Assembly: GCA_002633025.1 (NCBI GenBank)
Contig: NMRB01000544.1
Span: 133,602-197,601, forward strand
Direction of reading: 5' to 3'
DNA length: 64,000 nt
Source of the DNA: Notospermus geniculatus
Taxonomy: Eukaryota; Nemertea; Pilidiophora; Heteronemertea; Lineidae
The notes under the pieces: model-generated
What the model was told of the DNA's origin: nothing
The model's input: only the letters and a program-made list of their open reading frames with translations
Database searches by the model: none
Part shown: one piece after another, positions 41,515 through 53,175 of the stretch
How the letters are laid out: the number at the start of each line of letters is the position of its first letter
How positions within the stretch are numbered: position 1 is the stretch's first letter
Program-made: the position numbers and the translations under genes

Positions 41515-42956
41515 GTACGGAACGGAATCGTGGTTGCAAACGGAATGTAAAATACGGACTGACCCTGAAACTGGAACGGAACAGAGTTAATCTTCGTTTC
41601 ATTTCAAATGGACAGTGCCGTGCTGTTATGTTGGTTCGTTCTATCATGTTTCTGTGAGCTCAGCTCTAAGGTCTTGCAAATATATCTGTTGGTGTAGTGC
41701 TTTTGTTGGTTTGTGGGTTGGATTCAATATTGGGGTTGGGGCAGGCTTAGTGCTGAGTTGGTGATTGGTTCAGTTATTGGGTAGCCCGACCTTAGTGTAA
41801 TTGGGACAAGGCAATTATTTAGTTGAGGGGTTTCTGTTCTTGTATCGGTCACTCTGGTGGGCTAGTGCTTTAGTGGTGCCGAATCGGTTAATGTCGTCCT
41901 GGGTATAACAGAAATATACCCAGGTTCAATGTCGTTCCACAAAACTATACCCTGGGTATAGTTCGATCTACAAAAGTATACCGAGGATTGGATACAACAC
42001 CTGAAGACGAGATTATTCTTGCAAATGCCATATCACCATGCACAAGCATGACAAGTCGAAAAACATCTAGCGCCCGACACGACGGGCACCATTTTAATAT
42101 ACCGTACCGACAGTCATCAAAGAATTTTTCGTGCCGTTTATCGTCACTCAAATCTGCAATAGTACTCGCAGCACGGCTGATGTAATGTCGATGCGGACGT
42201 AGATGAACGCACAACACCGAACAAACATATGACGCAGACGGATCGGCTCTGTTCGTTTGCTCATTTCTTTGAAATTGTGAGCTTAACTTGCGACAAGTTT
42301 GGACCATTGTGTTAAGACAAAGGTGAACAGTTGACCCCTGCTATCGATGAGCACAAAAGCTGACAATATTGACTGGTATTTTGACGGGTATTTTGACGAT
42401 GTTGATTGCAAAACTACCGTCTCAGTTGAAGCGAGAAACAAAATGGCGGCCATCCATTCCTAATTCTTACCCAGGCTCAAAACTACGGTACTGGGTATAC
42501 TTTTGTAGATCGAACTATACCCAGGGTATAGTTTTGTAGGACGACATTGAATCTGGGTATATTTCTGTTATACCCAGGACGACATTAACCGAATCGGCTT
42601 TAGTGGTTGGTTCGATTCTATTCTAGCCGTGATGGTTATTGCGATGGGGTAGGCCTTCCCTATCAGAGTAAGTGACTGCCATGACCCAAGAATCAATTCA
42701 AAAACTGACGCAATACACCATCCCAATGGCAAAAAGGAACTCCATGTTAACCTCAATATAGAATCGAACCCACCACAAAAGCACAGCCCCAACAAAATAA
42801 AGGCACGACCCAAGAATCGAGCTAATACCAACGTGACAGAGCGAACCCAACATCACAGCACATGGCTATCCATAAGATTAGCTCTGTTCCATTCCAGTTT
42901 ACAGGTCGGTCGTCTTTTACGTTCCGTTTGCAACCACGATTCCGTCCGTTCCGTAC
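41515..42956. mobile_element. TTAA-flanked TIR element (1442 bp)
   Basis: TTAA at 41511-41514 and 42957-42960 encloses inverted ends GTACGGAACGG, with arms of about 90 bp sharing GGTTGCAAACGGAA and CTGGAACGGAACAGAG. The TTAA suggests piggyBac-type mobilisation. No transposase. A Mutator-like element is inserted inside. Confidence 0.75.
41878..42598. mobile_element. Mutator-like element, perfect 9-bp target duplication
   Basis: TTTAGTGGT flanks both ends (41869-41877, 42599-42607). Ends GCCGAATCGGTTAATGTCG are inverted copies, continuing through CCTGGGTATA and TATACCCTGGGTATA. The terminal 30 bp resemble those of 4249-5093. No transposase. A short ACGGGTATTTTG duplication distinguishes it from the half copy at 38405. 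Confidence 0.85.
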
Positions 42957-42960
42957 TTAA

Positions 42961-43286
42961 TAATCCCGATACGTTTGCATTCTGACGGATCTTTAATTCA
43001 GTTAAGAAAGCACAACGTATACGGATGCGGATACGTAAAACTAGATAAAAGACGATCACTGATTGGGCTAAATACAGGGATCCACCAATGGCCGGGATTC
43101 TTACAGCGGATAAAAACACAATCTCCCTCGGAGAGGTCAGGCGGTTTCACCTCACTGACTCTGCCACCAGGTCCGGACTATTTCTGCGGAGGATATAGAT
43201 TCCAATATATGCCAAATGGAATTGAAGTATTTCATGGGTGCGTGCAATAAACGTTTCGCCGACCTACTTTTATCTGATTGGTTCAC
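42961..43286. other. Gene-free spacer
   Basis: No gene recognised; a 91-codon ORF here has no supporting motif. Confidence 0.4.
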
Positions 43287-43289
43287 ACT

Positions 43290-44984
43290 GGGTGAGGTCA
43301 AATAAAACAGTTAACTAATAGTTAACCCTAAAGTTAACTTTTAGTCGCAATAACACTTGAATTTGACCTGCCCCTGACAGTTGAGTCAACTCATTTGCTG
43401 TGTTCACATTGTCGCTTAAAACGGGTTCGAAAACGGTTTAGACAGGTTAAAACGCTTTGCGTTCACATTAAAAACGCTTTTATACCGTTTTACCTAAACC
43501 GTTTTCGAAGCTCCTCGCAAGGTGGTCTCGAAACGGTTCTAGTTAAGGCGGCACACAGTCTGAACACGCTAAAACGGTTTAGTACAGGTAACCCAGAGGC
43601 TGCGTAATGTGGCGCATGCTCATATCTTTACGTGCGGATCATAACCAATTTCCTTCCAAATCGCTGTTATTTCCATGCCACATTTTATGATGGCTTCAAC
43701 GGAAGAATGGAGATAGGTGGGCTGTGAGGAGTTTGATAGGTGGGCTGTGAGGAGTTTGGATCATGGATTCTGGTGATCAGTTGTTTGTGCCTTTTGTCAT
43801 TCATTGTCATTTAAATTCATTCTTCTCATTGCATTGTGCCGTCTTCTCTGCATTCTGGCACGATCTCGCTTCCTCAGATAGGTCAACCATGCCTTCAAAA
43901 AAAACAAATTTGTTGAAGGCAAACAACTGGCGCGTTCGTAAACCTCCCCGAGGAGGCTCGGAGAAGCGCGAGAGCGTTCGGAATGGTATGGCAGGCTGCC
44001 AAAGAGGCTTCCTCGAGCCTTGCCGAAGTAAGCGACTCACCGAGTCGCTCACTTGAGGAAACTCCCGGCATGCATTTCGTTTTCTTCCCAAGTCGGAATG
44101 CCGATTGGCTAACGACTGCATCGGCACACCACCTTTCCCCGAGGAAGCGCAAATATCGTTCGGAAATTCGCCTTCACTGGGCATGCTTACATTCCCCTCG
44201 GGGAAGATCTCCGAACACGCTAATCGCGAACACATCAATTCAAGAGATGGAAGCAACCATTTTTATTACCCACAATTCATGAAGCTGAAACCACCACTAG
44301 AGTTCGACCTGTACGGCATTTTGGTTCCCGAAAAGCTAATGGAGACCAGTTGGCTAAAACAGTTTCGAAGCCGTTTCTCAGTGTGAACACAGCAATAGGC
44401 TAATGTGAACGGGAAGCGTTTTAGTTACGAAACGTTTTAAGTAAAACGGTTTCGAAACCTTTTCTGCAATGTGAACACAGCAATAGTTAACGACGAGTTA
44501 AGAGTAAACTTAAAGTTGACACTTTTTTGACTATGAAGTAACCCTGTAGTTAACATAACCCCAGGAAATCATACAGAGCTAAGAAAAATGTACTACAGCT
44601 CATGTACATGAGGAGATAACCGCCTGGCAGTTAACTTTTAGTCAACAGGAGAGGAGGCCAAATGTTAGAGTTAGGAGTTTCAGCCATGTTTGCTGTTCCA
44701 ATGCATCAGATTTTTGCTTTTAAGGCATGCAACAGGAGCAGAAAACTTTGTGAGGACCCCTGCTTACAGCAGTGAGCCAATAGAAAGACATATGTGACTG
44801 ACTCAGGTGCAGTTTGATGACCTTGTGCACTCAGAGTTATATGTAACTGTTAACTATTTAGTTAACTAAAGAGTTAACTAATAGTTAGCCTGAAGTCCGA
44901 GTTAGGGGTTCAAGTTAACTATTTTTCATGGTTACCCTGGGATTATCTTGGTGTCAACGTTAACTATGAGATTTGACCTCACCC
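43290..44984. mobile_element. GTTAAC-rich TIR element with 3-bp flanks
   Basis: GGGTGAGGTCAAAT and its inverse bound the element; ACT flanks both sides (43287-43289, 44985-44987). The subterminal parts carry about a dozen AGTTAAC/GTTAACT motifs in both orientations. A 1.1-kb element is inserted in it. Confidence 0.7.
43396..44482. mobile_element. Nested TIR element (TGCTGTGTTCACATTG ends)
   Basis: TGCTGTGTTCACATTG and its inverse CAATGTGAACACAGCA, with subterminal AAAACGGTTTCGAAACGG words repeated on both sides. The style (GTGTTCAC ends plus AACGG/ACCG subterminal repeats) resembles the Harbinger element at 49822. No transposase. Confidence 0.75.
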
Positions 44985-44987
44985 ACT

Positions 44988-45542
44988 TTGGGTTGCGTGT
45001 AATGTAGGACCCTGGTACGAAATACTGCTACCAGGGGTCGCGGTGTACAAGTTGGTGATCAGAATGCGTCACGACCTATACTTAACAAGCAGTTATAAAT
45101 GGATTTGACAGAAATAAAATTCAGTTTCTGCGATACCCAACAACGTTGGGGAATTTTTGACGTCTCCTTTTCAGGAGCCTAATGTTTTGGGAAGTCGTCG
45201 TCACACTTTCCACTCTTGTTTTGTGAATATAAAATTGGAGAAATCAGTGTTTTTGTGCTGACAGACTGACAACGTAACTGCTAAACTCGTTGCGTTCTCT
45301 GTGTGCGCCCCGATCGAATGCAAGGTGGTTACGTCAGCAGCCTACACACATACTGGTCACGTATTACATTAAAAGGGGTCGATCAGGATAGGTTTCTTGT
45401 TAGCTGTTTCGACTGAGCGCCGTATTCACGAACATATCTATTGTGGGAAATGTAGCTCAACGTATCGAAAATTTATTCAACCACAAAATTGATGACGTAG
45501 GCTATTTGGCTTAATCAATCCGTTTCAATATCGGGATAAGGA
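44988..45542. other. Gene-free spacer
   Basis: No gene recognised. Confidence 0.4.
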
Positions 45543-45545
45543 TAA

Positions 45546-45681
45546 AGGCGGTGACAGACTGGCACGTAAGCAACGCGTCTGAAAGCGTTCAACCAATCAG
45601 GCAGACGAAACACCTACAGAAGAATCTGGCTGCCGGAACGCCTGCAGGATGCGCTGCGTACGCGCCAGTCTGTCACCGGCT
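45546..45681. mobile_element. Harbinger-like MITE (136 bp), TAA flanks
   Basis: TAA at 45543-45545 and 45682-45684 encloses AGGCGGTGACAGACTGGC and the inverse of AGCCGGTGACAGACTGGC. Three-base TAA duplications are typical of PIF/Harbinger. Confidence 0.75.
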
Positions 45682-45684
45682 TAA

Positions 45685-46984
45685 GTAGGCGGTTCTTAAC
45701 TTCACTACTACTCATAACTACCAGTGTAAACGCTACCCAATGTGTTCCAATGTTGTCGAATCGGATTTAAAGTGGACCACCGATTTTGCTCGTCATGAAA
45801 GGCAAATGAGACCCGAATCCTGATTCATCCTACCTGCGCCTATGCGCATTGATGTGGTTTTTCTTCCTCCACTGACCGCACTCGCTGTGGAGAGTTCCTC
45901 GAGGGTAATTTGAAGTCGGAATGTGACCAGATGAATATGCGTGTGTAGATGCTACCCAAAAACTTGGAACACATCCGGCCCAGAATGTGGGTCGATCGGA
46001 TCGAATCCGAATGTGGTTTTTTGGCTTGTCGTCATGGCCATGGGAGATGAATCGGCAGATACAGGCATTCAATACATGAACAACTTGCATCATACCTAGG
46101 TAATGATGGGTATGATTAGGAGTGTCATCAGAAACCATCTTGAAAGAAAATCACACGGATGCTGATTAGGGTACAGGACACTTGATCGGTCATATCGGGC
46201 TGTGTTGAAATCTTCGCGGTAGGCTCTCAGGTGGCTGTTGTTAGTTGAGCTAGTCTCATGGTCCTGTCCAGCGAAATACATCTACATGTATTAGATTTCG
46301 TTTCTGAATAGGCCTACTTAACCCTGAGGCCCTTATGTCCCAGTTCAGGCTAAGTTTTATCTAACTCCAGCTATAAGCTGATCTTTTTAAGCTGAATTTC
46401 TGCTTACCCCAACTGGAGCTGCAGCGCATTTGAGTTCTCAAAAGCATCATGCTTTGATACACGAAATTTTGCCACTTCGGCTACAACCACCCCGGGAAAG
46501 GTCAAGAGGTCAAGATAAATTCAAGCTCTAATCCACTGGACCTATTCCAAGTAGTGTAGCTGTGCTGACCATAGGAAGAACAAATCAGGCCTAATAGGAG
46601 CGAGATTGATGTCGCGTGTTTCACCGCTTTCCAAAAATAATACACTTCCAAAAGATTGTAGAAGTGGCTGGTAGAAATACGAGGGCAATACACTTACCGC
46701 TATTTTCACATTGAACTGGCCAAAGATACTTAGTTGAACTCAGGAATGTGAGCAAATCACATTTACCAAGAGGTAGTGTGTTGCACAACACTGACTTGAA
46801 AACAGAGTAGGCCTAGCCCTATAGCTCTTTCACGGAGTTAGCCAAAGCTGGTCAGCCATGGCACAGGCTGCCGAGGGTTGTGTCACATTCTTATTTGTGA
46901 TCACTACACCATTACAGTTTAGTGACAAGGGGTCAGTCAAGTACCTTTGGCCTGTTAAATGTGAAAAACACTTTATTATTTGTC
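45685..46984. other. Gene-free region
   Basis: No gene recognised in 1.3 kb; ORFs are short and without motifs. Confidence 0.4.
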
Positions 46985-46989
46985 AATAC

Positions 46990-47400
46990 AGAGTTTCAGA
47001 GATCAAACGCCATCGATAACGTTTACGTTAACAATATTTCTTGCATGTATTTCATGTACCGGTACAAAAAATATTGTTAACGCAAATGTTATCATTACAG
47101 CATACAGAGTTAGAGATCACACGCAAACGATAACGTATACGTTAAGGCTATTTCTTGCATCTATTTCAGGTACTGGTACAAAAAAATATTGTTAACGTAA
47201 ATGTTATCGTTAGCATGTGATCTCTTAAACTCCCTAATTTAAGAGACCACAGGCTAACGATAATGTTTACGTTAACGCTATTTCTTGCATGTATTTCATG
47301 CACAAAAAATACTGTTAACATAAATGTTATCGTTAGCATCTGCTCTCTTAAACTCCCTATTAGCGTGTGATCTCTTAAACTCCCTAATAGTGAAAGAACA
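46990..47400. mobile_element. Tandem run of palindromic MITE units
   Basis: CGATAACGTTTACGTTAAC-type left arms occur at about 47014, 47127 and 47258, each followed by the inverse TGTTAACGTAAATGTTATCG about 70 bp later. AGAGATCACACGC and TTAAACTCCCTA form the outer ends. This is at least three MITE units in series with a partial fourth. The outer TTTAGGGAGTTT style is shared with 48794-48919. Confidence 0.75.
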
Positions 47401-47561
47401 TTATAACCTTCGCTGATCAACTATTTTTGGAGTCGGTGGTTCACCATGTATGCTGCCAATTATCTTTTATACCTGGGCCACACTGAAAAAAACGTTACAG
47501 CTGATCTCTCATCTAGGATTAATCATTTAGCTCACGACTGTTAGGAATGGAACTTGCTATA

Positions 47562-48146
47562 CAGGGTGTCCCAGAAAAAAAACGGAACAGTTAGGAAATT
47601 CGTGATTGTGAGGAAACCAAATATCACAGCCACAGGAAAAGGTTTTGCGAGATGCTCCGGAGCAGAAGCTTCATTTTCATACCAATTATGTTGGTACAGT
47701 TCCGGATGGCTGCACAATCATTGTTTGACTGAGGTGAGGTAAAATGACATTTGCTGCATGTTTCAATCCATGAATAATGAACGACACAACAGCTTGATTT
47801 CAGACATGTTAACAAAAACATAAGAGTGGCAGTCATGTATGCTTAAAGAAACACGGATATTTTCTCTTAAAAAGCATTTCTAACTGCGACAAGGCTCCCA
47901 AGTTGTGCATATTCAGTCGCCACAAATGACCTCTGCTGATGTGTTAACTGCACCATGTTGTGAAATGACCAGCAGAGAGCCAATGGGATGGCAAATTCTG
48001 TATGCCTGCGCTTATGAAGTCAGTCAAATATCCCATTCGGCAGAGGATCATGGTGCATTAGATAAAGCTAAATTTTTATGGCGACGGTATTTGGTTTCCC
48101 CACAATCACGTTTTTGTAACTGTTGCGTTTTTTCTGGGACACCCTG
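47562..48146. mobile_element. Mariner-type non-autonomous element (585 bp)
   Basis: TA duplications (47560-47561, 48147-48148) enclose CAGGGTGTCCCAGAAAAAA inverted ends. No transposase. Confidence 0.85.
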
Positions 48147-48148
48147 TA

Positions 48149-48793
48149 GAGGCGTCACCTTTCGGAGAACGGCCACAACATGGAGAACGCCCTCCTAAAA
48201 ATAGTACGGAGACGTAGCTAAATCGGCGCAGTCGACGCCTACCTCCACAGTAGAGCCAATAGAATATTATTGACGACCGGAAGTAGTCAATCTGGACATG
48301 CGGATGAGGCCTCTACTGTGAATTCAGTTATCACACTTCAAATGCATCATTTGAAGTCGTCAGATCGAACTTCAGATTACCAATAGGCTCGAATTGTTCT
48401 AAACATGTTTATCTATTGCAAGACGTTGACATTATCTTGATTTTATAATACTCAGCTGATAAAAATGCAACCTTCGGCATAAAATTCCGACAGTTTAGCT
48501 GACGCAAGAGAGTCAATGCAATTTGTTCAATGTTGAAATAAGATCACGGAAAAATAATAACGTTATCATGAAGAAGGGCATTCCCGCTGCATATAAACAT
48601 TGTCGTCCTGCCGGTAGCTATCGGAGATTTTACTAAATCCTTTCGCCCAAAATATCTATGTTAGCTTCTTTGTCTTCAAACCATTGTTTGCCATATTTGG
48701 TAGGAACCAATAGTTGTAGTGTACGTGCGTCTCGTTAATACTGTGGTTTCCTTTTGTAGGCCTCGACCATGTCGACGTGCGTGGCTTAATATA
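48149..48793. other. Gene-free region with a small hairpin
   Basis: TCCACAGTAGAGCC (48244) and GCCTCTACTGTGAA (48309) form a short inverted pair about 70 bp across, possibly a minimal MITE. Otherwise nothing recognised. Confidence 0.5.
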
Positions 48794-48919
48794 GAGTTTT
48801 CGCAAAGCTCCCGAAACGCCAACGGGAACGTCTATACTTTTGTTCGGTGCTCTCTTCGTGGCATCGAACAATGGGATTGTCGTTCGTGTTGGCGTTTCGG
48901 GGGCTTTGCGAAAACTCCC
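48794..48919. mobile_element. TA-flanked hairpin MITE (126 bp)
   Basis: TA flanks both sides (48792-48793, 48920-48921). Arms GAGTTTTCGCAAAGC and the inverse of GGGAGTTTTCGCAAAGCC continue through CCGAAACGCCAAC, about 38 bp in all. Confidence 0.8.
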
Positions 48920-48921
48920 TA

Positions 48922-49451
48922 ATGTTTAAAGTATGGCGCGCACGAGCGAGTAAAATGGGGGCGACTAACGATGGGACTACTACGTCGCATGCGATAATTA
49001 CCTTTGAGGTCGATCAGTAATGTCATCCGCGACATCACTGATCTTCCAATGAAGCATTTGTCGCAAACGAGTCAACAAAAACTAAACAAAAACTAAAAAT
49101 ATGTTGCTCAGTCGCTGCTGTGGTCGCAAGGCCGGTCGCCTAGAAAATCGCTCAAAAAATCGCTAGTGTGTGCCATGCTTTAGGGAATTCCTATCATATT
49201 CCAAATAGGGCACCAACCAATCAAATCTCGTTCCGGACCTTTTCCACTCTATGCATTGATTTCTAACAGACGTGGGCTGTGGTAATGCGTGGTCTATAGG
49301 GCCTATACTGCGTGTCGTGTGGACTTTAGGGCTAATACTTCGAATGGGGAAGAGTTGAATATTTCGATCTAGGCCTACGCTGGGTATTAAAGATTGTTAT
49401 GGATGCCAAGACGTGTCAAGAATACGCGGCCGATTGTCAGATTGTCGGAGC
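48922..49451. other. Gene-free spacer
   Basis: No gene recognised. Confidence 0.4.
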
Positions 49452-49453
49452 TA

Positions 49454-49601
49454 AAGCCGGCCATACACAATCAATATTATTGCACAATATGGGGCCCAAA
49501 ATAGGGGTATGTGCTTCTGGTATGAGTGGAAGAAAGATTGGCAATGTCGCCCATTTTGGTCCTCATATTGTTCAATAATATTGAACGTGTATGGGCTGCT
49601 T
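49454..49601. mobile_element. TA-flanked MITE (148 bp)
   Basis: TA at 49452-49453 and 49602-49603; arms AAGCCGGCCATACACAATCA and the inverse of AAGCAGCCCATACACGTTCA, followed by ATATTATTG. The CATACAC...AATCA motif recalls the hairpin near 25912. Confidence 0.7.
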
Positions 49602-50363
49602 TAGTCTTGCACTTCTACTCCCGCAAATAACAGTCGTTGCAAAACAAGAAGTTTATGGCAAAAACACGAAGCTTAGTAAAGCAAAACACGATGCCTGTAA
49701 CGTACAATGTGCCTTTATTGGAGGTTGTATCATGCTTGTGTGTGACAAACGGAGGTTGCAAAACACGAAATTGTCTGGGACTATCGTGACGACTCCCAAC
49801 CGAAGCTATCGAAGCCACTAGAGCCACGTTCTCACTCAAATCAGTTCTGAATCGCATTCCGCAAACCGCCTTGCGGAAAACGATTTAGAATAAATCGATT
49901 TGGGAGTTACCATTCACACACAATCTCAAAACGGTTTAGGACCATGCCAAATCGACTCAGCTCAGCTCATTCCCACACTGAAAGCGTTTTGAGGTTCGTG
50001 TTGTTGTTGTCGGTGAAGCGAATTCCTGTCCCGCCGCGAAAACCCCGAAGACAAGAATCTACAGATACGTTCACACGGACAGAGCTCCTTCGTCAACAGA
50101 TGAATGAATCACGTCACGTCAATGACGTCACGGATATGAATGAAACACGTCATCATGACGTCGTTTATTTACTGACTTCAATTGTTAGCTATGGATAGGA
50201 CTGGAGGCTGTTTGAACCGACTTCTTGCGACGTGCCGTGTGAACAGGGATCGTGAATACCGTACGGATTAAATGTGAACATGCGCATTCCGCGATCCGGG
50301 TTTCGGGAATTCAATTGAAACTGGTGCCAAAGTGTGAACGTAGCATACGTCCTAAAAACCAAG

Positions 50364-52252
50364 ATGGATGCGCCCATGGTGGGAATGTTTTTGTTCATGT
50401 TTCTCATGAATTTCATGCTTCGACGAAGGCATCAGCAGTGGAGGAACCACGTGTATTTGCGTCGGAGGCGGACTAGGAGGGCCTTGTTGCTAACTCATGT
50501 AATGAGGCGCAGGGCAATGTTGTTAATGATGCTCACTGCCGCTCATGTTCAAAATCGACCCCACCCACTCATGGACCGGCACATTTGGTGAGTTCCACGG
50601 TTACGTATCTACTGGAACTGTGTTATGGACGGGTTCCTCTGGAGGGACGACACCCACTGGCTGGAAAATCTGCGTATGTCGCGAGAAATGTTCATCTTTT
50701 TATGCAATAGGCTCCGACCTCGCCTGGAGAAGCAGAACACAAGGATGAGGCGAGCTATTCGGGTCGATGAAAGACTTGCCATCACCTTATGGAAGCTGGC
50801 AACCTGTATAGAGTACAGGACCCTCAAAGAACATTTCGGGGTCGGAAGATCCACAATCTGTAAAATCATTCATGAGACATGCCAAGCCATCTGTGAGGAG
50901 TTGCTTGGTTCCTTCATAAAATTTCCAACTGGGGATCGGCTCAATGAGGTTGTTAGAGGCTACGAAGACACTTGGGGATTTCCTCAATGTGCAGGGGCGA
51001 TCGACGGGATGCATGTCCCCATCAAGGCCCCAACAGATCACCCCCAAGATTACTTTAACCGCAACCACTACCACTCGATAGTAATGCAGGGGGTTTGCGA
51101 TTACCGTTATCGGTTCACAGATGTGGTTTTTGGATTCGCTGGCAGGGCTCATGATGCCCGGATCCTGGCCAATTCATCCATCTTCGAAATGGGAGAAGAG
51201 GGATCACTGTTACCAGATCATCCGCGGAGACTTGGTGGTAGGGATGTCCCTCTTTGCATAATCGGAGACCCAGCGTATCCTCTTTTAGTATGGCTGATGA
51301 AGCCATTCGCACACCGTGGAATACTCAATGCTGCTCAAAGAAGGTATAACTACCGGTTGTCCAGGGCTCGAATGACCATTGAGAACACTTTCGGAAGGCT
51401 GAAGGGGCGTTGGCGAGTTCTGTTGAAGAAGAGTGACTTTGAAATACAGAACATTGCAAACGGTAGTCTGTAGTTTCCGGAAAGCTGGAAACCTGGAAAG
51501 TATGTTGGAAAGCTGGAAAGTGTGGGGAATCCCAAAGGTTCAGTATAAAATCTGGAATATCCCGATGGAACGATCCTCGTGGTGTTCGAAGTTTGTTGTT
51601 GTCATGTCTCCTTATTAACGACACGAATACGCGCTTTTGATTGAGAAAAACACAAAAAAAATATGTCGAAGTTTGTGTGGATGTTCCTCCATGGAAGTAA
51701 ATTGTACATGGAAGTAAATTGTACATGCACTCATTTTTAGGCCCCCTTTAAGACCACGAATCGGCTTCGAGTCCACTCCTGCCGGCTAGTGTAAACTAAG
51801 ATAGTAGCCTTGGTTTCATCTGAAAGGCGAACCAAGAAAATTGTAGGTGGACCGCAAGAAGACACTTTCGAGTATTTTTAATGACTGAACTATGAGTGTC
51901 AAGCTAGGATGATTTATTTGTTCAGATCATACTGCTGTGATGTAAGAATGTGGGACATTCCGTTTTATGGGGTAAGCTTTTTTCTACAATATGGCACTTT
52001 CTGGTACTTTCCAACTTTCCAGCTTTCCGGAAACTACAGACTACCATTGCAAACATTGTCCTCGCATGCTGTATCCTTCACAACGCGTGTGAAATCCACA
52101 CACAGCCTTACAACGAGACATGGGATGATGAGGTCCGTGCAATTGAACGTCAAAACCCTGTTCTAAGGATTGGGGAGCAAGAAGTTGAAGGCCGTGGGAA
52201 CCGTGAAGACGCAGAGGACATTCGCAATGCGTTCACAAGGCACTTTAATCAC
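50364..52252 (+). pseudogene. HARBI1-like: HARBI1-type DDE transposase (interrupted)
   Basis: A probable start at 50364 gives a basic, Met/Arg-rich N-terminus. One in-frame TGA lies at 50589-50591. The core then has LRMSREMFIFLCNRLRPRL, a helix-turn-helix (HFGVGRSTICKIIHETC) and the DDE triad in GAIDGMHVPI, CIIGDPAYPL and MTIENTFGRLKGRWR. A 584-bp element (51462-52045) interrupts the C-terminus. The frame resumes in phase at 52046 with NIVLACCILHNACE and ends at 52252. Catalytic residues are intact; the stop and insertion make it non-functional. Confidence 0.9.
51462..52045. mobile_element. TIR element in the transposase, 9-bp target duplication
   Basis: ATTGCAAAC flanks both ends (51453-51461, 52046-52054). 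Inverted ends GGTAGTCTGTAGTTTCCGG continue into AAGCTGGAAA. The duplication length points to a Mutator-type element. No transposase. Confidence 0.85.
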
Positions 52253-52255
52253 TAA

Positions 52256-53032
52256 AGTTTAGCCTTGTGGAACTTTCGAACAACAGACCGAACATTTTGT
52301 GCAGAGTTTCAAGTTTCAGACTGCATTTTTCCATCAAAGTGAAGACAAACTCACCGATTACAACTGAAACATTTTATTGGTAATCTACGTTGGAACACTT
52401 GCACAGCCGTGACTCAATGATTGCAGATAAACGTATACATGTATTTGCCTGTTCATTTCACCGTTAATTTATTCGCGCTCCCGCCAGAGTTCTGGACTGG
52501 AACAGAGATGAACTGCTTTTCGTCAATCAATTTCTGGTAATTAAAGGGGCACAGAAAAAACACAATAAGTCATGCCTCACTCTCATGATGTGGTTGACTA
52601 GAAAATTGTCGACAGGCTAAGAAAGGCACTCGAAGTAAAAAATTTCAGACAGCCAAAACTCAGACAGGCTTGCTCATCCAGCCTGGGAGCGATGCAAGAC
52701 TTACCTGCGTTGATTCTAAGCCCCTTTAACTTCCGGCATTACCGCAGTTTTTCACAGATTAAACTGCAATTTGGAAAATTGTTATATTTCATAACTTCTG
52801 TTTGATGGGTAGAAACTCCTCTTGCAGTGTTTATTGCCACCGCAACAATAAGCATCCTACGTGAGACACTGCAGGAGCAGTGTACATTGGAAAATCGCAG
52901 TTTGTTATGAGAGCGGATTCTGATACAAAGTAAACGTCGAAGTGGTGGAAAAGGCATCTGATTTTTGTCAAATCAAGAGTCGAGAGTGGCTGTGACAAAA
53001 TTTCCCCAATAGTGAATAAAGCAAAAATACCG
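52256..53032. other. Intergenic part of the Harbinger element
   Basis: Non-coding sequence between the convergent 3' ends of the two genes. No separate feature recognised. Confidence 0.5.
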
Positions 53033-53175
53033 TTTAGATGGAATCAGCATCAAAGCTGGAGTTCTCGCTGAAGCCCTCAGAGTTAAGGAGATCCATGCTG
53101 TTCCTCATCAGCATTGCCGTGAAAACATTTCTGTCTTGCATGTTCTGCTGGCTTCTTGCTTGTTGTGGTTCCTCC

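Noticed and set aside
43763-44386. Overlapping ORFs of 85-149 codons on both strands
   Set aside because: They reflect GC-rich palindromic sequence inside a nested TIR element; no family recognised on either strand.
50588-50625. Intron in the Harbinger transposase at GTGAGT (50588)
   Set aside because: The frame on both sides is the same and only a TGA intervenes; a ~37-bp intron without an AG acceptor is not credible.
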